Source of the DNA: Candidatus Thiodiazotropha sp. (ex Epidulcina cf. delphinae)
GTDB lineage: Bacteria > Pseudomonadota > Gammaproteobacteria > Chromatiales > Chromatiaceae
Assembly: GCA_025656455.1 (NCBI GenBank)
Contig: JAHXHS010000011.1
Coordinates: forward strand, 1 to 64,000
Reading direction: 5' to 3'
Length of the DNA stretch: 64,000 bases
Positions within the stretch are counted from its first letter, which is position 1; every line of letters begins with the position of its first letter. A program made the translations under genes and the position numbers. The notes under the pieces were generated by a model that saw only the letters and a program-made list of their open reading frames with translations, had not been told where the DNA came from and made no database searches. Positions 51,232 to 60,825 of this stretch are shown here, piece by piece.

Positions 51232-51768
51232 TCAACCTTCCAATCCGGGATCCAGGGAGTAGAGCAGGGCCTCCACCAATAACGAGACGTCATTTTTCAT
51301 CCGCGCATCCACTTCGAAAATCGGGATTTTCACGCCACTGTCTTCCAGTTGCAGATGGTAGTCTTCGATCCTGGGCTTGTCGGCCAGGTCCATCTGGGTC
51401 ACGCCGATCACAACCTTGCTGTTGCCGATGAACGCCTTGAAAGTGTCGAGGAAGAAGTGCATGTCGTGGAACGGGTCTGGCCTGTTGTTGCTGACCAGGA
51501 GAATCAAGCCGATCCCGCCCTGGGTGAGGATCTCCCACATGAAGTCGAATCGCTCTTGCCCCGGCGTGCCGTAGAGGTGGATGCGCTCCCGCTCGCCCAG
51601 CTTGATCATGCCGTAGTCCATGGCGACGGTGGTGCCGGGTTTCTGAGTTCTGGCCATATCGGTGGCCTGCTCGTCCGTCGTAACCGGCTCGACATCGCTG
51701 ATTGCGCCGATGGCGGTGGTTTTTCCCACCCCCACCGGTCCGCTGAAGATGATCTTGTAGTCACTCAT
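51232..51768 (-). CDS. MglA/Arf-like small GTPase
   Basis: A 178-residue Ras-superfamily GTPase. P-loop GPVGVGKT at about 10-17, switch II HLYGTPGQERFDFM near 66-79, and the base-recognition motif VTQMDL, where TQMD replaces the usual NKxD. The PGQERF segment is typical of bacterial MglA/Rag-like GTPases that set cell polarity or control surface motility. The ATG at 51768 overlaps the preceding gene (ATGA), with AAGGA 6 bases upstream. It is encoded with two roadblock-type proteins, the known GAP fold for this group. Confidence 0.9.
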   Translation of the reverse strand: MSDYKIIFSGPVGVGKTTAIGAISDVEPVTTDEQATDMARTQKPGTTVAMDYGMIKLGERERIHLYGTPGQERFDFMWEILTQGGIGLILLVSNNRPDPFHDMHFFLDTFKAFIGNSKVVIGVTQMDLADKPRIEDYHLQLEDSGVKIPIFEVDARMKNDVSLLVEALLYSLDPGLEG

Positions 51769-52934
51769 GTCTGTTCCTTGTCTCCCCTGAGGCGCCCCAG
51801 CAAGCGCCCCAGCAGTCCGTGGTGTTTGGATTTCTCGACGGCTGAGGGTGCGAGCAGGGTATCGACTGCGCGGCGTGTCTCCCCAGCCAGTTGGATCGCC
51901 TTTGCAGCGCTGTAGAAGGCGAACACATAGCGCTGAGGGATATTGAGGGTCTGCGCAGTATCGACCAATGAACGTGGTTGCTCTGCCCAGAGGGCGGCGA
52001 TAGCCAGGGCGTAAGGCGTTACTACTAGGCGGGTGAAGTTGGGCCAGCGGCGCAGATAGATGGGTTGGGAGAGATCGGTGCCTATCGGTAGCCGCCCGCG
52101 TGATGCCCATAAGGCCAATTGCCAGTGAAAGGCCGCGATGGAATACTCCCGCGCACCGTCGGCTGAGTTCTTCTCTTGATCAAGAAAACGCAAGGGAACT
52201 TCCAGGGTGGCGTCGGGTATGGTGCAATAGGGGCGCAGTTGCCGCTCCTTGGCGGAGACCCGGATCTTGCGGCTCTCGTAAAAGAGATGAATGGCCGGCC
52301 ATGGGCCTTCGACGGCGATGTCTTTGTTGTGGCGCACCGCCAGGTTGAGCGCCTGCTGCAAATGTCCCTGCAGGTAGTGTTCCGGGTTGTAGTAGATCTT
52401 GGCGAGCTGTTCGGGATCTTTCGGATCGATGTTGGGCGAGGTGCCGACAAAGGCCCGTTCCATCGATTCGCTCATCAGGGAAGCGGCTTTACGTGTGGCG
52501 TGTTGCTTACGAGGCTGTTGAATCTCGGGCTGCCCGGCCTGTTCAGCCAGAGGTGGCTGGATGTCGAGAGGAGGGAGATGCGCCACATCCTCGTTTTTTG
52601 CGGAAAGGTGTCGGCGTTGATGTTCGATTGCGGTGATCAGCCGGTCGACCGGAATCGGTTTTTGCACGAACAGGGTAAAGTCATCCGAGGCCTCACGGGC
52701 TCTGAGAGAGACGAGTATCAAAGGGCGTTGTGGATGACGCTCCCTAAACTCCTCCCATAAGCGCTCTCCGCCAAAGGCATCCAGGTCGAGTATGCAGATC
52801 TCCGAGGAGTCCTCCTCCATCAGCACGTAGCGGTTGCCACACTTGGTGCTGAACAGCATGCGCAACGCATTGCGTTGGCGTTGGTCCATGCCGATGGCGG
52901 CCATGCGTATGGGGACAGAGGGTGGTTTGGTCAT
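51765..52934 (-). CDS. Pseudo-receiver domain protein of unknown function
   Basis: A 389-residue protein. Residues 1-120 resemble a receiver domain: ICILDLDAFGG near 47 in the acceptor-strand position, LILVSLRARE, then VQKPIPVDRLITAIEHQ with the conserved Lys-Pro. The N-terminal acidic pair is absent, so phosphorylation is doubtful. A charged linker (PPLAEQAGQPEIQQPRKQ) leads to a 230-residue C-terminal domain (GHLQQALNLAVRHN, RWPNFTRLVVTPYALAIAAL), which I do not recognise. It overlaps both neighbours by 4 bases, upstream TPR gene and downstream GTPase, so it belongs to the GTPase module. Confidence 0.7.
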   Translation of the reverse strand: MTKPPSVPIRMAAIGMDQRQRNALRMLFSTKCGNRYVLMEEDSSEICILDLDAFGGERLWEEFRERHPQRPLILVSLRAREASDDFTLFVQKPIPVDRLITAIEHQRRHLSAKNEDVAHLPPLDIQPPLAEQAGQPEIQQPRKQHATRKAASLMSESMERAFVGTSPNIDPKDPEQLAKIYYNPEHYLQGHLQQALNLAVRHNKDIAVEGPWPAIHLFYESRKIRVSAKERQLRPYCTIPDATLEVPLRFLDQEKNSADGAREYSIAAFHWQLALWASRGRLPIGTDLSQPIYLRRWPNFTRLVVTPYALAIAALWAEQPRSLVDTAQTLNIPQRYVFAFYSAAKAIQLAGETRRAVDTLLAPSAVEKSKHHGLLGRLLGRLRGDKEQT

Positions 52935-53698
52935 GTCAGATCTCTCTCCTCACTGAATTGATCCAGCAGGTGACGCCATTCGTCTTCGGCAGGGTTCAGC
53001 TCCCCTTTCAGGTATTGCCACATGCCCAGGATGCGATCCCTCTCGCGGGAATGGCGATAGATCTCCAACAGGGCTTGGTGAAGCTCCGCCCGTTGCGGTT
53101 CTGCCATGATCGCTGTTTCGAGGGTCTGCAACGCCTGATCGGTTTGCCCGTACGCTATCTGTTGACGGGCGGTCTCAAGGGGGTCCTCATCACCACCCGA
53201 GGCCGTCTCCTCTATCGTGACAAGCCGGGCATGGCCGGTAATGCCCGGTGAGAGCATCGAGGTCTTCGCGTGAAGAGGCGGAAGGGAAGCGCCGGGGGAA
53301 CGTCGCTTTGGATGGCTGTCCAGGATGGCGTAATCCTCAGGTTCCAGTAGCGGTTTGGCCAGCGCCAGCATGCGCTTGCGCAATGCCGTTCCCTTATCGT
53401 CCAGCACCAGAAAGAGGTCGACGATTGCACCGAGAATGTCGGGGTCCGCTGTTTCGGCAAGCAGGCCGATACGTTGCACATGCAGCCATAGCGCTGTCGG
53501 CGTGTTGGCGATGGCGTGTGCATAGGCGGCCTTGGCCTTTTCTCGCCAGCCGCTGGCATCGATGTGCAGGCGCCCCCTGTAGGCGATCAGGAAGGCGGGT
53601 TCGAGTCGCCCTTCCATGTCAGTCAGGCAAACGCTCTCCGCTGGAGAGCCTGTGAGAGTAATCAGGGGCTGCGATCTGTGATCAGCTGTCCGTGTCAT
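52931..53698 (-). CDS. TPR-like protein (FimV C-terminal-like)
   Basis: A 255-residue protein with helical-repeat character. The C-terminal part has ARQQIAYGQTDQALQTLETA, then AEPQRAELHQALLEIYRHSRE, a TPR pair similar to that in FimV-type polar hubs. The middle part (AKAAYAHAIANTPTALWLH) may be a further degenerate repeat. There is no signal peptide. It is the first gene of the GTPase operon and overlaps the next by four bases. FimV-like proteins recruit polarity and type IV pilus factors, consistent with an MglA-like partner; this is inference. Confidence 0.55.
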   Translation of the reverse strand: MTRTADHRSQPLITLTGSPAESVCLTDMEGRLEPAFLIAYRGRLHIDASGWREKAKAAYAHAIANTPTALWLHVQRIGLLAETADPDILGAIVDLFLVLDDKGTALRKRMLALAKPLLEPEDYAILDSHPKRRSPGASLPPLHAKTSMLSPGITGHARLVTIEETASGGDEDPLETARQQIAYGQTDQALQTLETAIMAEPQRAELHQALLEIYRHSRERDRILGMWQYLKGELNPAEDEWRHLLDQFSEERDLT

Positions 53699-54005
53699 TA
53701 CCGGTCCTTATTACTGTTGTTGTTCGGTTAGCAATGCCTGCACACGTCCCTTGTATCGTCTAAAGCAAGCTTGGTTTTTATGCTATTGCGTCCACTATTG
53801 TCTGGCCGCCGCGATGGGGTAAAAAAGCTAGTTTGCCGGGATAAATACCTACTCTTACCGTTGGATATCGTTCAGCTATGAGAATACTTTAGCCATTTTT
53901 CAACATTATGATGTTCCGCGGTCGGAGAGGGGCTGCCGGCAGTGATTCCGCCTTGGATTCGCGCTAAACTGCCCCTCTCCGATCCGCAGACGACGAACTG
54001 ATTTT
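53699..54005. other. Divergent promoter region between the GTPase operon and dnaX
   Basis: No gene seen. AT-rich tracts at 53755-53790 and 53880-53905 are the likely promoter sites for the two divergent operons; no clear operator palindrome was found. Confidence 0.4.
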
Positions 54006-55646
54006 ATGTCATATCAGGTACTAGCCCGTAAGTGGCGGCCACAGCTGTTCAGCCAGCTGGTGGGCCAGCAGCATGTGGTGAAAGCGCTGACCAACGCGCT
54101 TGAGCATGAGCGGTTGCACCATGCCTATCTCTTCACCGGGACCCGAGGCGTGGGAAAGACCACCCTGGCAAGGATCTTCGCCAAATCCCTAAACTGTGAA
54201 CAGGGCGTGAGCGCTACGCCCTGCGGGGTCTGCGATGCCTGCCGTGAGATCGATGAGGGGCGTTTTGTCGATCTGTTGGAGGTGGATGCAGCATCCCGAA
54301 CCAAGGTGGATCAGACGCGGGAACTGCTTGACAACGTTCCCTATGCTCCCGTAAGGGGGCGCTACAAGGTTTATCTCATTGATGAAGTTCACATGTTTTC
54401 TTCGAGTAGTTTTAACGCCTTATTGAAGACGCTTGAGGAACCGCCTCCGCATGTGAAATTCATCCTGGCTACCACCGATCCCCAGAAAGTGCCGGTTACC
54501 GTGCTCTCCCGCTGTCTGCAATTCAATCTCAAGCGCCTCAGTCGCGAACAGATCGAGGCCCAGCTGCGGCATATTCTACAGCAGGAAAAGATCCTGTTTG
54601 ACGATGAGTCCCTCTCCCTGCTTGCCCGGGGGGCGGATGGCAGTATGCGGGATGGATTGAGCCTGCTCGACCAAGCCATCTCTTTCGGTGGCGGTGAAGT
54701 CAAGGGTCCTGAAGTCAGGGTGATGATAGGCAATATCGGCGCCGATCAGATCTATCGGCTGCTCGAGGCCTTGGCCAGGGAGGATGGCGCCGCGTTGTTG
54801 GAAAGGGCGGCGGAGATGGCGGAACTGGCCGCCGATTTCGCCAATGCCTTGCAGGAGTTGCTCGCCATGCTGCATCAAATAGCCCTGCTGCAGATGGTGC
54901 AGGGCTACGAGCCGGATGAGGCCTTCGATCCACAGCGTCTGGGCGTCTTGGCTGACGTCCTGATGCCCGAGGATGTCCAGCTCTTCTACCATATCGCCTT
55001 ATCCGGGCAGAAGGAGCTTGATCTGGCTCCCGATCCCCGCAGTGGATTCGAGATGGTTTTACTGCGTATGTTGGCATTCCGGCCCGATGAGGTCTCGCCC
55101 ACCAGCGCAAGCGAGGGGCATTCTCAGGCGACTCGGCCAGTGAAAAGGGATCTCTCCGGCCGGGGAGATTCACGCCAGGATTCGAAATCCATGGCGACTT
55201 CAACGCAGAAGGTTACGGTGCAGCCCCAGCCTGGCGGGTCTGCGGCTGCAGAGACAGCAGGTGTCGATCCCTCGAAATGGGGAGTGTTCGTCGATTCAAT
55301 GAAGCTGGGAGGCATCACCAGCCAACTGGCCGGCAACTGCGTCTTTGATAGTTGGGATGGGGAGACCCTTTGTCTGACTCTCGATGCATCGAGACGCCAG
55401 TTGCGTGTCGGCCAGTCTGAGAAGCGCCTGTTGGAGAGTATTCGAAAGCAGCTGGGTCAGCAGGTTACCCTGAAGATCACTGAGGCCGTACCAACGGACG
55501 AGACACCTGCGATGCGGCAAAAGCGAGAGCAACAGGAGCGTCAGCAACAGGCCGAGTCGGCGATGGCGAACGACCCCCTAGTGCGTGAGATGGAAGAGCA
55601 TTTCTCCGCCCGCCTGCTGACCGATTCGGTCAGGCCGGTCGATTAG
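54006..55646 (+). CDS. dnaX: DNA polymerase III tau/gamma subunit
   Basis: A 546-residue clamp-loader ATPase. Walker A GTRGVGKTTLA near 45, the zinc module CEQG...CGVCDACREIDEG near 64-82, Walker B/sensor region IDEVHMFSSSSFNALLKTLEEPP, and sensor 1 LATTDPQKVPVTVLSRC. Domain III and a tau-specific C-terminal region follow (LCLTLDASRRQLRVG). It is shorter than E. coli tau (643). It assembles the sliding clamp and couples polymerase to helicase. Gene order dnaX-ybaB-recR is conserved across bacteria. Confidence 0.96.
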   Translation: MSYQVLARKWRPQLFSQLVGQQHVVKALTNALEHERLHHAYLFTGTRGVGKTTLARIFAKSLNCEQGVSATPCGVCDACREIDEGRFVDLLEVDAASRTKVDQTRELLDNVPYAPVRGRYKVYLIDEVHMFSSSSFNALLKTLEEPPPHVKFILATTDPQKVPVTVLSRCLQFNLKRLSREQIEAQLRHILQQEKILFDDESLSLLARGADGSMRDGLSLLDQAISFGGGEVKGPEVRVMIGNIGADQIYRLLEALAREDGAALLERAAEMAELAADFANALQELLAMLHQIALLQMVQGYEPDEAFDPQRLGVLADVLMPEDVQLFYHIALSGQKELDLAPDPRSGFEMVLLRMLAFRPDEVSPTSASEGHSQATRPVKRDLSGRGDSRQDSKSMATSTQKVTVQPQPGGSAAAETAGVDPSKWGVFVDSMKLGGITSQLAGNCVFDSWDGETLCLTLDASRRQLRVGQSEKRLLESIRKQLGQQVTLKITEAVPTDETPAMRQKREQQERQQQAESAMANDPLVREMEEHFSARLLTDSVRPVD

Positions 55647-55798
55647 GTCATTATCATGTTGAAGGAGTACTAGCTATGCTGTGTAACTAACTGTAAGTCT
55701 TCAACGTATCAAATTTCTTTAAGTTATTTCTTAAGTATGTTCATTCCGTCGAGGGCGCAAATAGCGTCATCGACACAAGACGAGACGAGGTTTTATCC

Positions 55799-56122
55799 AT
55801 GAAAGGTGGTTTAGGCAATCTGATGAAACAGGCCCAGAAGATGCAAGCCGAAATGCAACAGGCCCAGGAACGCCTGGCACAGGAGGAAGTGACCGGTGAG
55901 TCGGGTGGCGGTTTGGTGAAGGTTTTGATGAACGGCAAGCATGAGGTGCGCCGGGTGGAGATCGACGACAGCCTGATGGGAGATGACAAGGAGATGCTCG
56001 AGGATCTGGTGGCGGCGGCCATCAACGATGCCTCCCAGCGGGTCAGCCACAAGATGCAGGAGAGTATGTCCGGGCTTACCGCGGGGATGGGGTTGCCGCC
56101 GGGGATGAAGCTGCCGTTCTAG
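55799..56122 (+). CDS. ybaB: YbaB/EbfC nucleoid-associated protein
   Basis: A 107-residue protein of normal length: [20 protein letters not shown] at the N-terminus forms the helical tip, and [15 protein letters not shown] and [18 protein letters not shown] are family hallmarks. It binds DNA non-specifically as a dimer. A 150-base gap after dnaX contains a GGAGTAC-TA repeat tip near 55664-55672. Confidence 0.94.
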   Translation: MKGGLGNLMKQAQKMQAEMQQAQERLAQEEVTGESGGGLVKVLMNGKHEVRRVEIDDSLMGDDKEMLEDLVAAAINDASQRVSHKMQESMSGLTAGMGLPPGMKLPF

Positions 56123-56195
56123 GGAATTTTGAATTTTGAGTTATGAATTTTGAATTGGATGTGTGCGCTCTGCGCACGGGTTTTATTGAACTGGT
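56123..56195. repeat. TTTTGAATT-repeat with GTGCGC hairpin before recR
   Basis: Repeated TTTTGAATTTTGAGTTATGA units are followed by the stem GTGCGC-TCT-GCGCAC ending about 15 bases before the recR ATG. The hairpin may affect recR translation. Confidence 0.7.
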
Positions 56196-56200
56196 TTGGC

Positions 56201-56797
56201 ATGAGTAGTTACTCGTTGTTGCAGCAACTGACGACCGCCTTGAGGTGTTTGCCGGGGGTGGGGGCTAAGAGTGCTCAGCGTATGGCCTATCATTTGCTGG
56301 AACGGGATCGTGACGGGGGAAGGCATTTGTCGAAGGTGCTGGCGGAGGCGATGGAGCGAATCGGTCACTGTTCCCGCTGCCGGACCCTCAGCGAGAACGC
56401 TCTCTGCCAACTCTGCGCCAATCCCCATCGGGACCAGGGCCTGTTGTGTATTGTCGAAACGCCGGCGGATCAGTCGATCATTGAGCAGGCGATCGACTAT
56501 CCCGGCAGCTATTTCGTGCTGGGGGGGCATCTCTCGCCGCTGGATGGTATCGGGCCGAAGGAGATCGGTCTGGAGCAGCTGGATGAGCGTTTTGCCGAAG
56601 GTATGGTCAAAGAGATTATTCTTGCCACCAATCCCACGGTGGAGGGGGAGGCGACGGCGCAATATATTCACGACATGGCCAAAGCAAGAGGTATCAAGAC
56701 AACTCGCATCGCCCAGGGGGTTCCCATGGGAGGTGAGTTGGAATACGTGGACGGCGCCACCCTGGCGCACGCCTTTCGCGGACGATCGGAATTCTGA
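56201..56797 (+). CDS. recR: Recombination mediator RecR
   Basis: A 198-residue protein of normal size (E. coli 201). Helix-hairpin-helix [17 protein letters not shown] near 17-33, the C4 zinc finger [16 protein letters not shown] near 57-72, and the Toprim domain with [14 protein letters not shown] and [14 protein letters not shown]. The ATG at 56201 is preferred to an upstream frame start at 56150 that lies in the repeat. RecR acts with RecFO to load RecA at gaps. Confidence 0.95.
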   Translation: MSSYSLLQQLTTALRCLPGVGAKSAQRMAYHLLERDRDGGRHLSKVLAEAMERIGHCSRCRTLSENALCQLCANPHRDQGLLCIVETPADQSIIEQAIDYPGSYFVLGGHLSPLDGIGPKEIGLEQLDERFAEGMVKEIILATNPTVEGEATAQYIHDMAKARGIKTTRIAQGVPMGGELEYVDGATLAHAFRGRSEF

Positions 56798-56806
56798 GGA
56801 GAGACC

Positions 56807-57151
56807 ATGAGCGACTGCCTTTTCTGTAAGTTTGTCAATGGCGAGATTCAACCTGACAAGGTCTACGAGGATGAAGATGTCCTTGCCTTCCGGGATATCG
56901 ATCCCCAGGCGCCGACCCATGTCCTGATTGTGCCGAAACGCCATATCTCCTCCCTCAACGATCTGACTGCCGATGACACTGAGATAATGGGTAAGCTCTA
57001 TCAGACTGCGCGGAAGGTTGCACAGGCGGAGGGTATCGACGGGCCCGGCTATCGCACCGTGATCAATTGCAACGAGCTTGCGGGTCAATCGGTGTTCCAT
57101 ATTCATCTGCACCTGTTGGGCGGACGCCCGATGCGTTGGCCGCCGGGATAG
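56807..57151 (+). CDS. HIT-family nucleotide hydrolase (HinT-like)
   Basis: A 114-residue protein with the histidine triad HIHLHLL near 100 (H-x-H-x-H) and the N-terminal CLFCKFVNGEI, whose two cysteines occur in many HinT proteins. Such enzymes hydrolyse purine nucleoside phosphoramidates. It begins 9 bases after recR with GAGGAGAGACC as ribosome binding site, so it is in the dnaX-recR transcription unit. Confidence 0.93.
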   Translation: MSDCLFCKFVNGEIQPDKVYEDEDVLAFRDIDPQAPTHVLIVPKRHISSLNDLTADDTEIMGKLYQTARKVAQAEGIDGPGYRTVINCNELAGQSVFHIHLHLLGGRPMRWPPG

Positions 57152-57223
57152 GTCGGGTTCTTCGATGCCGATTGAGTGACCTGTCATCATACGCGCGGTT
57201 ATTCAGTATGCTATTCAATTTCG

Positions 57224-60187
57224 ATGGCTGAACAGAGAAACCAACCTGAAAATGTGGATGAGAGCCCCGTGGAATCCTATCGCCTAGCGATCACGGGCAT
57301 GTCATGCCAGCATTGCGTGGCTGCGATAGAGAAGGCGCTTCGCGCCGTGCCGGGTGTGGAGCGAGTGTCTGTCAGCCTGCAGACCCATAGCGCCGAGATT
57401 GCCGGAGGTGAACCCCATCAAGCCATTGCGGCGATCCAGGAGGTGGGATACGAGGCTGAGCCATTGGCCGAGATTCCCATGAACTGTTCCCTGCCAAGTC
57501 AGGAGAGCCAGGCCGGGAGTAGTAGCGCCGAGTCCCTGAAGCTCTCCGGCGGCTATCTGCTCAGCGTCGACGATATGAGTTGCGCCAGCTGCGTGGCAAC
57601 GGTGGAGCGGGCCATTCGATCCGTACCGGGCGTCACCGAGGCGGCGGTCAATCTGGTGGAGAAACGAGCCAGGGTGGTCGGCGGCGAATCCACTGCGGTG
57701 ATCGAGGCGGTGATCGACCAGGGTTACGCTGCCCGTCTCATCGAGACTCCCCGTTCAAGCGATAGCCTGCGCCTTGTGTTTGAAGATCTGCCCGAGACGC
57801 AGCAGCGGCAGCAGATAGAGGCGCTCCTGGAAGCGCTCGATCCGACTGCCGAATACGCCTTCGAGGACCCCGCCTGGAAGATAAGGACCGCGTCCCATCC
57901 CGCGGATCTGCTGGTCGGTCTGAACAAAGCCGGTAGCCGGGCCAGGCTGGTGGAAGCGCTTACCGATCCCTATGCGGAAGAGGCTGCCGCCGCGGCAGCC
58001 GAGGTAAGACGATCCTGGCAGCGCGCGTTGTTGGCTGGGCTGGTGGGTGTGGGATTGATGACAGCGGAAATGACGGGGTTGACGCCGCCGTTACAGTCGC
58101 CGCAAGGGGAGAGTTTCTGGCTGGGCATCGCTATTGTGTGTCTGCTCGTCATGCGTTTCAGTGGCGGCAACTACTATTTAGGCGCCTGGAAGCAGCTCCA
58201 GCATCTCTCTGCCAATATGGACAGCCTGATAGCCCTGGGAACCGGGACGGCCTGGTTCTCCTCACTGGTGATCGTGCTGCAGCCCGACGGTGCGCTGTTG
58301 CGGGGAGACAAGCTCTACTTCGACGCCTCGGTGTTGATTCTCGCCTTTCTTCAATTCGGCCATCTGCTTGAGACCCGCGCCAAGCGTACTACCAGTGAAG
58401 CGGTCGGCAGTCTGGTGGGATTGGCGCCGAAAATCGCCAGCGTGGTGCGTGGCGGTAGCGAGGTCCCGGTGCCCGTCTCCCTGCTTCGGTTGGGCGACCG
58501 GCTGCGGGTGCGTCCCGGAGAACGCATCGCCATCGATGGCGAGGTGGTCGATGGGGAATCCAGCGTTGATGAGTCGATGCTGACCGGTGAATCGATGCCG
58601 GTTCGCAAACGAGCTGGCGATCCCGTCACCGGCGGCGCCATTAATCGCAGCGGCTCCCTGGACTATCGGGTAACCCGGTTGGGCGAAGAGACCACCCTGG
58701 CGCAGATTATCGCCATGGTCCGGCAGGCGCAGATGAGTAAACCACCGATAGGTCGTTTGGTAGACCGGGTTTCGGCGGTATTCGTACCCCTGGTGGTGGT
58801 GATCGCCTTGCTTACCTTTTTCCTATGGCTGCTGCTCGATTCGGATTCGTCACTGACCAATGCCCTGACCGCCAGTATCGCGGTGCTGGTCATCGCATGC
58901 CCATGCGCCTTGGGGTTGGCGACACCCATCGCCATCATGGTGGGCACCAGCCGCGCGGCTCAGTTGAATGTGCTGATCCGCAACAGCGAGGGGCTGCAAA
59001 GCGCCAGTCGCCTGACCCATCTTGTGATTGACAAGACAGGAACCCTTACCATGGGAGCTCCCGCTGTGAGCGCAATCCACCCCGCGCCTGGCAGGGATGC
59101 GGCCGAGTTGATCAACCTGGCGGCTAGCGTGGAATCGCTCTCTTCCCATCCCCTGGCTGACGCAATAGTGGAATATGCCGATCAAAAAGGGGGAGAGATC
59201 CTCCCGGTCAGTGATTTCCACTCCCTGGAGGGCCGAGGCGTCGAAGGTCGTGTGGCGGGACGGCTCGTGCAACTGGGGGGGAATCAGTATCTGACGACCC
59301 TCGGCATCGCTCCCGCGGCGGATTTGCAAGAGACGGCGGATCGTGAGGGGCATCAAGCCGGCACGCCGGTTTGGGTGATCATCGACGGCAGGCTCGGAGG
59401 GCTGTTGATCCTCAAGGATCCTCTGCGAGAGGATAGCCGGACCGCAGTCGCGGCCCTCAAAAACCAGGGTGTGAATCTGGTTATCTGCACCGGCGATAAC
59501 CGGACCACAGCGCAGGCGGTCGCCGATGCGCTCGGTATCGATGATGTCCACAGTGAACTCCTGCCGTCGGAGAAACTCGAAGTGGTGAAGGCGCTGCAGG
59601 TAAAGGGGTTGCGAGTCGGGATGGTGGGTGATGGGGTGAACGATGCGCCGGCGTTGGCGCAGGCCGATACCGGATTCGCCATCGGCAGCGGCACCGACGT
59701 GGCGATCGACAATGCGGATATCGCCTTGATAGGCGATTCATTGATCAATGTCAGCACCGCCATTGCCATATCCCGCGCAACGCTAAGGAATATCAAGCAA
59801 AACCTTTTTGGCGCATTTATCTATAATGTGATTGGTATTCCGATGGCGGCGGGAGCCCTGTTCCCCTTTACCGGCTGGCTGTTGCCGCCTATGTTCGCCA
59901 GCGCGGCGATGGCCCTCTCATCGGTGACGGTGGTAGCCAATGCCAACCGATTGCGCTTTTTCAAACCAACCAGGGAGGCTCCGTTGACCATAACGCTCAA
60001 AATTACCGGCATGACCTGTCCCCACTGTGTCATGAATGTCACCAAGGCCTTGCAAGGCGTACCGGGCGTGGAGGACGCCGAAGTGAAGTTGGATGCCGGT
60101 AGTGCGGTGGTGTCAGGTTCAGCCGATCAGGCCTCCTTGGTCAACGCGGTCGTAGCGGCGGGTTATAGCGCGGAAGCGATGAACTGA
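57224..60187 (+). CDS. copA: Copper-transporting P1B-type ATPase with N- and C-terminal metal-binding domains
   Basis: A 987-residue pump (from ATG 57224; a GTG at 57176 would add 16 residues). Two N-terminal heavy-metal domains have GMSCQHC near 29 and DMSCASC near 122. The next 70 residues ([19 protein letters not shown]) may be a decayed third. The transmembrane core has the CPC motif [11 protein letters not shown] near 560, phosphorylation site DKTGTLTMG near 602, the HP motif SSHPLADA, and hinge [10 protein letters not shown] near 802. After the last membrane span there is an additional C-terminal heavy-metal domain ([17 protein letters not shown]). CPC with CxxC domains points to Cu(I) export. 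No CueR-type regulator is adjacent. Confidence 0.92.
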   Translation: MAEQRNQPENVDESPVESYRLAITGMSCQHCVAAIEKALRAVPGVERVSVSLQTHSAEIAGGEPHQAIAAIQEVGYEAEPLAEIPMNCSLPSQESQAGSSSAESLKLSGGYLLSVDDMSCASCVATVERAIRSVPGVTEAAVNLVEKRARVVGGESTAVIEAVIDQGYAARLIETPRSSDSLRLVFEDLPETQQRQQIEALLEALDPTAEYAFEDPAWKIRTASHPADLLVGLNKAGSRARLVEALTDPYAEEAAAAAAEVRRSWQRALLAGLVGVGLMTAEMTGLTPPLQSPQGESFWLGIAIVCLLVMRFSGGNYYLGAWKQLQHLSANMDSLIALGTGTAWFSSLVIVLQPDGALLRGDKLYFDASVLILAFLQFGHLLETRAKRTTSEAVGSLVGLAPKIASVVRGGSEVPVPVSLLRLGDRLRVRPGERIAIDGEVVDGESSVDESMLTGESMPVRKRAGDPVTGGAINRSGSLDYRVTRLGEETTLAQIIAMVRQAQMSKPPIGRLVDRVSAVFVPLVVVIALLTFFLWLLLDSDSSLTNALTASIAVLVIACPCALGLATPIAIMVGTSRAAQLNVLIRNSEGLQSASRLTHLVIDKTGTLTMGAPAVSAIHPAPGRDAAELINLAASVESLSSHPLADAIVEYADQKGGEILPVSDFHSLEGRGVEGRVAGRLVQLGGNQYLTTLGIAPAADLQETADREGHQAGTPVWVIIDGRLGGLLILKDPLREDSRTAVAALKNQGVNLVICTGDNRTTAQAVADALGIDDVHSELLPSEKLEVVKALQVKGLRVGMVGDGVNDAPALAQADTGFAIGSGTDVAIDNADIALIGDSLINVSTAIAISRATLRNIKQNLFGAFIYNVIGIPMAAGALFPFTGWLLPPMFASAAMALSSVTVVANANRLRFFKPTREAPLTITLKITGMTCPHCVMNVTKALQGVPGVEDAEVKLDAGSAVVSGSADQASLVNAVVAAGYSAEAMN

Positions 60188-60212
60188 TGCCGGTTTTCCG
60201 GCTGAAGAACCG

Positions 60213-60524
60213 ATGCAGATCTCCAACTCACTGACACTGCCCTCACTGCTGCAACTTCCCGAGCAGCCCCGGGAGCGATCTTCCCATGCGCCGCAAACGT
60301 TACCGCTCGTCTCACAGGTCGGTATCGGCAAGCATAGCGTGCGCAGTGTGGAGGATATCAAGCAGGCAGAGCGGCTGTTGAAACGCCAGAGATCGGATCA
60401 AACCTTTGCTCGGGCAACCGAAGATCCGCGTACGCAAAGGGCGGTTTCCATCTATCAGTCAGTCCAGGGAGGCCGGGAACGGGACTATGTCAGCGAAGTC
60501 CTCGGCATCGATGTCTATGCCTGA
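60213..60524 (+). CDS. Conserved-looking hypothetical protein of 103 residues
   Basis: It starts at 60213, 25 bases after copA, with no strong ribosome binding site. The N-terminus is Leu/Pro/Ser rich (MQISNSLTLPSLLQLPEQ), the middle is basic (KQAERLLKRQRSDQ), and the C-terminus YVSEVLGIDVYA resembles the VLGIDxYA ending of small gammaproteobacterial proteins of unknown function. A weak hairpin (GTAGGAT...ATCCTAC, about 60545-60579) follows. No function is assigned. Confidence 0.6.
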   Translation: MQISNSLTLPSLLQLPEQPRERSSHAPQTLPLVSQVGIGKHSVRSVEDIKQAERLLKRQRSDQTFARATEDPRTQRAVSIYQSVQGGRERDYVSEVLGIDVYA

Positions 60525-60825
60525 TAATGACATGGATGTCATTGGTAGGATTCTTCCCCTGATCGGGCGGTAGATCCTACACATCGCATCGATTGAGTTT
60601 GCCAGCTCAGCGGTGATTGTCCGCGAATAAGCGCAAATCAACACTCAGTCGAATCATTCGTCCAGTACTGCGCTTTGATAGTTTTCAATCAATGGCCAGA
60701 GATGCGAAATTTCTCTCGCCAAGCTCGCCAAGCTCGCAAAGAACGCCAACAAGACATTATCTGTAGCTTCGTTACGGGCTTGGCGATCTTTGTAAGAGTC
60801 GTCTTTTTCGTCGTATGATCTCAGC

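Noticed and set aside
51232..52110. Longer 292-codon version of the GTPase gene
   Set aside because: The extra 114 residues lie inside the upstream gene in another frame; the ATG at 51768 with ATGA overlap and AAGGA is the standard GTPase start.
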